Below are positions 5,397 to 9,353 of a stretch of DNA of 9,353 nucleotides, in pieces (the first letter of the stretch is position 1; every line of letters starts with the position of its first letter). A model generated the notes under the pieces. It was given only the letters and a program-made list of their open reading frames with translations, ran no database searches and was not told the DNA's origin. Position numbers and translations under genes: made by a program. Source of the DNA: UBA668 sp046086305 (GTDB taxonomy: Bacteria > Actinomycetota > Acidimicrobiia > Acidimicrobiales > Ilumatobacteraceae); assembly GCA_046086305.1 (NCBI GenBank), contig JBJSXI010000062.1:1-9353 (forward strand), written 5' to 3'.

Positions 5397-5745
5397 ACCT
5401 TGCTGATTGGAAACCGCTGGCACCATCGGGGCGGAGGTGACGGACCAACTCGGGCACAGAGATGGTGGCAATCTGCCACACCTGGTCGATGTCAATGCGG
5501 TGGTAGTGGTGGGCGAGGAGGATCCGCAAGGCACCGACATCTCGCCACGGAACGCCAGGACGAGCAGCCGTGAACGCTTCACTGAGCGCGGTGCTCGCTT
5601 CACCGATGATCTCGAGCAAGCGCTCTGCGGCGCGCCGATGCAGCACGCTCTCGCCGAAGGTCTGACGACCGACGGTGACGACCAGCGCAAGCTCGTCGGC
5701 CGCATCGAGGATGTCGGCGACGCGCTCGTCGTCGCTGCGACTCAC
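5395..5745 (-). CDS. hepT: HepT-type HEPN ribonuclease toxin
   Basis: A 116-aa HEPN-domain protein of the HepT (formerly DUF86) family. Members are RNases that block growth and are neutralised by the partner nucleotidyltransferase MntA, which AMPylates the tyrosine of the RX4HXY motif in characterised systems. Here that motif is intact: Arg74, ILLA, His79, His80, Tyr81, within RILLAHHYHRIDIDQVW (74-90). The helical N-terminal half includes RVADILDAADELALVV and RRAAERLLEIIGEASTALSE. The GTG start at 5745 overlaps the mntA stop as GTGA, so the two are translationally coupled. The last residues (DGASGFQSAR) run into the GNAT relic and may have been altered by the event that made that junction. 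Alternative roles such as phage defence are possible for this family. Confidence 0.9.
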   Translation of the reverse strand: MSRSDDERVADILDAADELALVVTVGRQTFGESVLHRRAAERLLEIIGEASTALSEAFTAARPGVPWRDVGALRILLAHHYHRIDIDQVWQIATISVPELVRHLRPDGASGFQSAR

Positions 5746-6032
5746 AGCGGGACGGCCTCGCGTCGGATGTGATCGTCGCGATCCTTCAATCCGCCAGCAG
5801 AGACCACGTCGACGGGAACACCCAGCAACACCTCGAGCTCCTCGCTCAGATGCAGCAGATCGAACAATGAACTGCCCGCCTCGAACTCCACCAGGAAGTC
5901 GATGTCACTCGTCGCCGACTCCTCATCCCGAGCCACCGACCCGAACACCGCAACCGAACGGCCGCGATGCCGACGAACGACCGCGCAAATCTCGGCCCGC
6001 TTCGCCTCGACGAGCTCCCGACGCGCACCCAT
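5742..6032 (-). CDS. mntA: MntA-type nucleotidyltransferase antitoxin
   Basis: A 96-aa minimal nucleotidyltransferase of the MNT family, partner of HepT. The catalytic GSX10DXD motif is complete: Gly31-Ser32, ten residues, then Asp43-Ile-Asp45, within VFGSVARDEESATSDIDFLV (29-48). The C-terminal half continues with SSLFDLLHLSEELEVLLGVP (54-73) and VDVVSAGGLKDRDDHIRREA, typical of the family. In known pairs this protein transfers AMP from ATP to the HepT tyrosine and silences the toxin. The frame is open to 6332 but ATG 6032 (MGARRELVEAKR) gives the normal length and a proper first helix. AGGGG lies very close upstream, so the ribosome site is poor. It overlaps hepT by 4 nt, with the antitoxin gene first. 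Confidence 0.9.
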   Translation of the reverse strand: MGARRELVEAKRAEICAVVRRHRGRSVAVFGSVARDEESATSDIDFLVEFEAGSSLFDLLHLSEELEVLLGVPVDVVSAGGLKDRDDHIRREAVPL

Positions 6033-6170
6033 ACCCCTGAGGCTACCGCTGCCCTGCAAGGGGCCGGAGCCGGGTCTATCCGGGCCCGAGTGAAGGTCGC
6101 CCACCGACCAGGGTCGCTCACCCACTCGTCTTCGTCGCCGTGAGAGTTCGCCGTCTGCTACGACGATGCG

Positions 6171-6452
6171 GTGGGTACCCGCTCGTGTCTCCCGGCCTGG
6201 CTCCAATGGCCGATCGCTTTCATCATCGGGTTTGCGCTGGCGGCCCTTTCCGTCCTCGCCGGCCCGAAGCACATGGTGGTGTGCACGGAGACCCGCTGGC
6301 CCAACTCGGCATTCGGTGACATGTTCGGCCACACCGATGCCGACACCTTCACTGGATGCGACGTTCCGACGCTCGGGACATGGGCGGTCGCGATCACTCT
6401 CCTCGTCGGACTGCCGATGGTGCAGGCCCTCCGCTGGCGAGCTCGTCGCTGA
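6171..6452 (+). CDS. Small membrane protein with two predicted transmembrane segments
   Basis: A 93-aa protein I do not recognise. Hydrophobic segments lie at about residues 11-29 (WPIAFIIGFALAALSVLAG) and 69-84 (TWAVAITLLVGLPMVQ). They enclose a polar loop with two cysteines (in VVCTET and FTGCDV) that could be disulfide-linked if extracytoplasmic; the short tail RWRARR is basic. Third codon positions are mostly G/C in this frame, which supports real coding. GTG 6171 is the only reasonable start and has no clear ribosome site. It is the only plus-strand gene inside the TA/GNAT region, divergent from mntA and convergent with the GNAT gene (26-bp gap). Confidence 0.65.
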   Translation: MGTRSCLPAWLQWPIAFIIGFALAALSVLAGPKHMVVCTETRWPNSAFGDMFGHTDADTFTGCDVPTLGTWAVAITLLVGLPMVQALRWRARR

Positions 6453-6478
6453 CCAACGATCTCGAGGGTCGGGGCAGA

Positions 6479-6925
6479 TCAGGCTTCTAACTCGTACCTG
6501 TAGACGTTCGTGTCGCGGGCGACGAAGCCGAGGCGCCGGTACAGACGGTTCGCCGCCTCGCGAGACGGACGCGAGGTGAGATCGACCGTCTTCGCGCCAC
6601 GTGCACGGGCTCGCTCGAGTGCTGCTCGATTGAGTGCTTCACCGACGCCGTGGCCTCGTGCCGCCTCGTCGACGACCACATCCTCGATCCATGCACGTAC
6701 ACCTGTGGGGATCTCGAAGACCACCAGGGTGAGCGAGCCGACGATCCGACCCTCGACGCGCGCGACGAACACGTCGCATGCCTCCGCGTCGATCATGCGG
6801 GCCAGTGCCTCGCGATCCGGAGGGGGCGAGCTCCGCGACAACTGCGGCACGAGACGGGCGAATGCCTCGACCACCTCGTCGCTCGCCGCTGCTGCGAGCT
6901 CGATCTCCACTGCCATGCCGATCAC
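6479..6925 (-). CDS. GNAT family N-acetyltransferase
   Basis: A 148-aa GNAT-fold acetyltransferase that would move an acetyl group from acetyl-CoA to an amine; substrate not predictable. The beta4/motif A region is clear: AWIEDVVVDEAARGHGVGEA (78-97) with the acetyl-CoA pyrophosphate loop RGHGVG (90-95). The late helix and strand ANRLYRRLGFVARDTNVYRY (125-144) is the usual GNAT ending. GTG 6925 is favoured by AGGTG about 7 nt upstream; ATG 6916 is an alternative that removes three residues. The last codons (DTNVYRYEL) are the intact version of the two relics at 4640-4675 and 5367-5396. It could be a housekeeping modifying enzyme, a resistance enzyme, or part of the accessory island. Confidence 0.92.
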   Translation of the reverse strand: MIGMAVEIELAAAASDEVVEAFARLVPQLSRSSPPPDREALARMIDAEACDVFVARVEGRIVGSLTLVVFEIPTGVRAWIEDVVVDEAARGHGVGEALNRAALERARARGAKTVDLTSRPSREAANRLYRRLGFVARDTNVYRYELEA

Positions 6926-6952
6926 GCTACGACACCTGCCCGGCGCGCAGCA

Positions 6953-6972
6953 GCCGGGCCCGAAGGCCCGGC
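6953..6972 (-). terminator. Hairpin after the DUF2231 gene
   Basis: GCCGGGCC and GGCCCGGC form a perfect 8-bp G/C stem around a CGAA loop. It lies 27 nt downstream of the DUF2231 stop and 27 nt before the GNAT start, on the same strand. There is no T-tract. It probably ends the DUF2231 transcript and insulates the GNAT gene. Confidence 0.55.
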
Positions 6973-6999
6973 CGCGCAGGGAGTCCTTCGATGCTGGGA

Positions 7000-7593
7000 T
7001 CAGCCGGCGGCGTCGGCGGGTGTCGTGCCTGCGTCCTGCAGGATGATGCCGTCTTCATCCTCTTCTTCGTAATAGTCGCCGCCCGTGTTGCCGAACTCTT
7101 CCTTCCAGACCTCTTCGGCGCCGCTGTGGCCCGCGGTGGCCGTCGCGTATGTGGCGCCGGCTGCCGACAGTGCCAGCAACACGCTCATCGCCACTGCGCC
7201 ACCCTTCGAGGCGACGAACTTCGACACACCGCTGCCCTCGGCCCTCTTCTTGGCCATCGAGCGCACGAGTACTACTGCGAGCACGATGAGGAAGAAGACG
7301 ATGGCGACGGTGCGCGCGGTCTCACCCATCTCGGCGTGCTTCTTCAGACTCTTGGAGATCACCTCGCCCTTGTCCTCGAGCATCTCTTCGAGTGCTTCAC
7401 CCGATCCGGCCGCCAGGATCGCGCCGAGCATGCCGACACCCGACAGGCCGACCAGACCCCAGCCGAACCGGTCGAGCCAGGCCGGCCTCACGGCGAAAAT
7501 GATGGCGAGGATGCCGGCGAGCGGGATGAGCACGACAGGGACGTGGACGAACAGCGGGTGGGCCGGGAGACCGGCGATCTTCTCGAGTTCCAT
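7000..7593 (-). CDS. DUF2231 four-TM membrane protein with acidic tail
   Basis: A 197-aa integral membrane protein. The N-terminal GLPAHPLFVHVPVVLIPLAG (8-27) is the hallmark of DUF2231, with His12 and His17. Hydrophobic segments lie at about 18-34, 43-63, 95-111 and 133-153. Further histidines at 86 (KKHAEMGETA) and 156 (AGHSG) sit at membrane borders, as expected if the family binds haem or metal; that role is not established. A basic loop (KKRAEGSGVSK) lies between TM3 and TM4, and the C-terminus is strongly acidic (YYEEEDEDG, 175-183). ATG 7593 is followed directly by the family motif and preceded by GAGG. It is divergent from the PAC2 gene over a 142-bp gap. Confidence 0.85.
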   Translation of the reverse strand: MELEKIAGLPAHPLFVHVPVVLIPLAGILAIIFAVRPAWLDRFGWGLVGLSGVGMLGAILAAGSGEALEEMLEDKGEVISKSLKKHAEMGETARTVAIVFFLIVLAVVLVRSMAKKRAEGSGVSKFVASKGGAVAMSVLLALSAAGATYATATAGHSGAEEVWKEEFGNTGGDYYEEEDEDGIILQDAGTTPADAAG

Positions 7594-7646
7594 GTCCTCG
7601 ACCGTATTGCGGCCCCACCACCCGTGTCAGTGATCACCCGTCCGAG

Positions 7647-7666
7647 GTTCATCCAAGTTCATCCAA
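7647..7666. promoter_or_regulatory. 10-bp tandem direct repeat, candidate operator
   Basis: GTTCATCCAA occurs twice, head to tail, without a gap; a weaker third unit (GATTCGTGCAA) follows at 7667-7677. It lies between the divergent DUF2231 and PAC2 genes. A spacing of about one helical turn suits a protein that binds the same DNA face repeatedly. The GTTCA start recalls the direct-repeat PHO boxes of Streptomyces PhoP, but those have an 11-nt period, so that link is weak. Confidence 0.4.
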
Positions 7667-7721
7667 GATTCGTGCAAGGCGACACTGCCTCGTCGCCGAC
7701 GAGACACTTGTGCGGCGGCGA

Positions 7722-7727
7722 TAGCCT
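7722..7727 (+). promoter_or_regulatory. Possible -10 (TAGCCT) for a leaderless PAC2 transcript
   Basis: TAGCCT ends 8 bases before ATG 7736, which would put the transcript start at or next to the start codon. There is no Shine-Dalgarno site, so leaderless translation is plausible. The -35 is unconvincing (GACGAG at the right distance). Confidence 0.25.
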
Positions 7728-7735
7728 CCGCCCAG

Positions 7736-8647
7736 ATGGATCACGTGCGCTGGCTCGCCCGGCCCTCGCTTCGACGCCCGACCGTCGTGGCGGCGTTCAC
7801 CGGCTGGAACGACGCGGCCGATGCAGCCAGTAACAGTGTCCGTCATCTCGTCGAGGCGTGGGGCGCGTCGGCGCTCGCCGAGATCGACCCCGAAGAGTTC
7901 ACCGACTTCGCCACCGTGCGACCCCATGTCCGGCTCACACCGGAGCGAGCCCGCACGATCGTGTGGCCCACCGTCGGACTCTGGAGCACCAGCACCCCCG
8001 GTGGCGACGTCGTCTTGGTGCTCGGTCCCGAACCCGCCCTCCGGTGGCGGCTGTTCACCGATCAACTCATCGCCGTGGCCCGTGAGATCGATGCGTCGAT
8101 GGTGCTCACCCTCGGCGCACTCTTGGCCGATGTCGCCCACACGCGCCCGGTGCAGCTGATCGGGACCGCCACCGATCAGGACATCATCGAGCGCTTCGAC
8201 CTGCAACGAAGCCGCTACGAGGGGCCCACCGGCATCGTCGGCGTGCTGCAGGATGCCTGCGCGCGACACGACCTTCCGTCTGCCTCGTTGTGGGCCGCCG
8301 TGCCGGCCTACGCATCGCAGGTCCCGTCGCCGAAGGCATCACTGGCGCTCGTCGAGCGCGCGTGCGAGATCATCGGGACGCCGGCCCCGGTCGCCCGACT
8401 GCGCGCCGAGGCCGACGAGTACGACATGCGGGTCAACGCAGTCGTCGCCGACGACAGCGACCTCATGGGCTACGTCGCACGCCTCGAATCGATGGGTGAC
8501 GACGAGTACGACGACCTCGACTACGACGACACCGACGATGCCGACGACGACGATGTCGAGGTGATCGACCCCGGACACCTCGACAGCGACGAGTTGATGG
8601 CAGAGGTCGAGCAATTCCTGCGTGATCAACGCGGCGACGACCGCTGA
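7736..8647 (+). CDS. PAC2 family protein
   Basis: A 303-aa cytoplasmic protein of the PAC2 family, related to eukaryotic proteasome assembly chaperone 2 and common in actinobacteria, where its job is not settled. The start is typical: VVAAFTGWNDAADAAS (17-32). Later landmarks are DPEEFTDFATVRPHVRLTP (51-69), VLVLGPEPALRWRLF (93-107), MVLTLGALLADVAHTRP (122-138) and the GPTGIVGVLQDAC segment (163-175). ASLWAAVPAYASQVPSPKAS then corresponds to the conserved late motif. The last fifth is a low-complexity acidic stretch rich in Asp, Glu and Tyr (DDEYDDLDYDDTDDADDDD), ending in a helical DELMAEVEQFLRDQR. ATG 7736 is in the family's normal place and has no ribosome site. It is convergent with the sigma gene, only 10 bp between the two stops. 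Confidence 0.93.
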   Translation: MDHVRWLARPSLRRPTVVAAFTGWNDAADAASNSVRHLVEAWGASALAEIDPEEFTDFATVRPHVRLTPERARTIVWPTVGLWSTSTPGGDVVLVLGPEPALRWRLFTDQLIAVAREIDASMVLTLGALLADVAHTRPVQLIGTATDQDIIERFDLQRSRYEGPTGIVGVLQDACARHDLPSASLWAAVPAYASQVPSPKASLALVERACEIIGTPAPVARLRAEADEYDMRVNAVVADDSDLMGYVARLESMGDDEYDDLDYDDTDDADDDDVEVIDPGHLDSDELMAEVEQFLRDQRGDDR

Positions 8648-8657
8648 CCGCGCTGGC

Positions 8658-9353
8658 TCACGGATGACCCGGAAGGTCGGCGTCGAGTTCGCGTAACTGC
8701 TGCTCGATCTCGGCACACACGGCACACCCCGAGAGATGCGCAACGACACGAGTGCGATCGTGGTCGGAGGAACGACCTCGTACGTGCGCCCCGAGGTGGG
8801 CCACACACCACCGGCAGGATGGATCGTCGGGAGCTTCGACGTGGGCGACGAGATATGCCTGACGGAGCCCTTCACGCGCCCGATAGGTGAGTGCTGCCGC
8901 TGCGTTCGGCGCGATGTGCATCACCTCGGCCACCGCACGCGCCGACCCGTCGTGCTCGAGGCCCACCCTGAGCGCAGTGCGCCATCGCTCCGGGAGCGCC
9001 GCCACGGCCCGGCGCACCATGGCACATTCGTCCGCCGTGAGGTGCATCGACGATTCATCGGCGCTCGGTGCCGACGACACGCACATCTCGTCGATCCGTC
9101 CGCTTGGGACCATGTGCCGACGACGCGACCGGTCGACGCACACATGGCGCACCGAGGTCATCAGGTAGGCGCGCACCGACGCCGTCGGTCCGCCGCCGGC
9201 GGTCATCACCCGCCACAGCCGGAGGAACACCTCCGACGTCACATCCTCGGCGTCGGCGGTCGACCCGGTGATCGATCGAGCCGCAGCCCGCGCCGCAGGG
9301 GCATGACGTCGGTAGAGCTCCGCGAACGCCTCCCGATCTCCGCCACGGCACTC
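8658..9353 (-). CDS. ECF-type sigma factor with C-terminal zinc-finger extension, 5' truncated
   Basis: The frame is open to the window end (231 residues visible), so the start lies beyond 9353. Region 2 is recognisable from REAFAELYRRHAPAARAAAR and DAEDVTSEVFLRLWR, followed by VRAYLMTSVRHVCVDRSRRR. Region 4 is ALPERWRTALRVGLEHDG with the helix-turn-helix SARAVAEVMHIAPNAAAALT and YRAREGLRQAYL. The C-terminal extension carries CRWC and then HLSGCAVC, an H-x3-C-x2-C motif like zinc-containing anti-sigma (ZAS/zf-HC2) domains, fused here to the sigma itself. Such fusions occur in actinobacterial ECF groups and may allow self-control by zinc or redox state. The internal GTG at 9242 is not the start because it would remove half of region 2. 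No target promoters can be named. Confidence 0.92.
   Translation of the reverse strand, partial: ECRGGDREAFAELYRRHAPAARAAARSITGSTADAEDVTSEVFLRLWRVMTAGGGPTASVRAYLMTSVRHVCVDRSRRRHMVPSGRIDEMCVSSAPSADESSMHLTADECAMVRRAVAALPERWRTALRVGLEHDGSARAVAEVMHIAPNAAAALTYRAREGLRQAYLVAHVEAPDDPSCRWCVAHLGAHVRGRSSDHDRTRVVAHLSGCAVCAEIEQQLRELDADLPGHP

Noticed and set aside
6033..6332. 100-residue N-terminal extension of MntA
   Set aside because: Low-complexity Arg/Gly sequence overlapping the small plus-strand membrane gene; MntA proteins begin close to the chosen ATG.
4640..6515. Integron attC sites as the explanation of the GNAT-tail repeats
   Set aside because: TA and GNAT genes are typical cassettes, but I see no attC-like core sites (GTTRRRY) or paired inverted arms at the junctions and no integrase.
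7647..7677. CRISPR-type or DnaA-box array
   Set aside because: The units are 10 bp with no spacers, and they do not match the DnaA box TTATCCACA.
6778..7833. 351-residue plus-strand frame spanning the GNAT and DUF2231 genes
   Set aside because: Its translation is Arg/His/Asp-rich, covers two well-supported minus-strand genes and runs into the PAC2 start.

Overview
The window is GC-rich, with strong G/C preference at third codon positions, GTG starts and few Shine-Dalgarno sites. It carries a PAC2-family protein, a DUF2236/MpaB-like protein and an ECF sigma factor with a C-terminal zinc finger. This suggests an actinobacterial chromosome. An Acidimicrobiia-like (Ilumatobacter-type) host is my inference from gene content, not proven by the sequence. 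No rRNA, tRNA, transposase, integrase or CRISPR array is visible. No stretch over 300 bases lacks a gene.

Layout. Positions 1-1420 (+) hold two tandem secreted fasciclin (FAS1) proteins. The first is cut by the window edge. Each ends in a near-identical membrane/Arg-rich tail and is followed by a near-identical cUUCGg hairpin, so gene plus terminator appears to have been duplicated as a unit. Positions 1430-2681 (-) hold a SHOCT-domain membrane protein followed by a DUF2236/MpaB-like protein, possibly one transcript. Positions 2832-3752 (+) encode a lipoprotein with a Thr-rich stalk and a CE4 polysaccharide-deacetylase domain. Convergent to it is a complete tryptophan 2,3-dioxygenase (3789-4580, -).

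Positions 4640-6515 (-) form the most unusual part. There are two nucleotidyltransferase modules: a 63-aa companion ORF plus a frameshifted AbiEii/DUF6036-like nucleotidyltransferase, and an intact MntA-HepT toxin-antitoxin pair. Each module ends at a short leftover of a GNAT acetyltransferase C-terminus (a VYRYDL core). An intact GNAT gene with the same tail lies upstream at 6479-6925. A small two-TM membrane protein (6171-6452, +) sits between the TA pair and the GNAT. I read this as a small accessory island with a repeated boundary.

Positions 7000-7593 (-) encode a DUF2231 four-TM protein. It is divergent from a PAC2 protein (7736-8647, +), with a 10-bp tandem repeat between them. The window closes with a 5'-truncated ECF sigma factor carrying a ZAS-like zinc motif (8658-9353, -), convergent with the PAC2 gene.

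Functionally this is a patchwork: cell-surface proteins, a few orphan metabolic enzymes, TA/accessory genes and regulators. I see no single multi-gene pathway.
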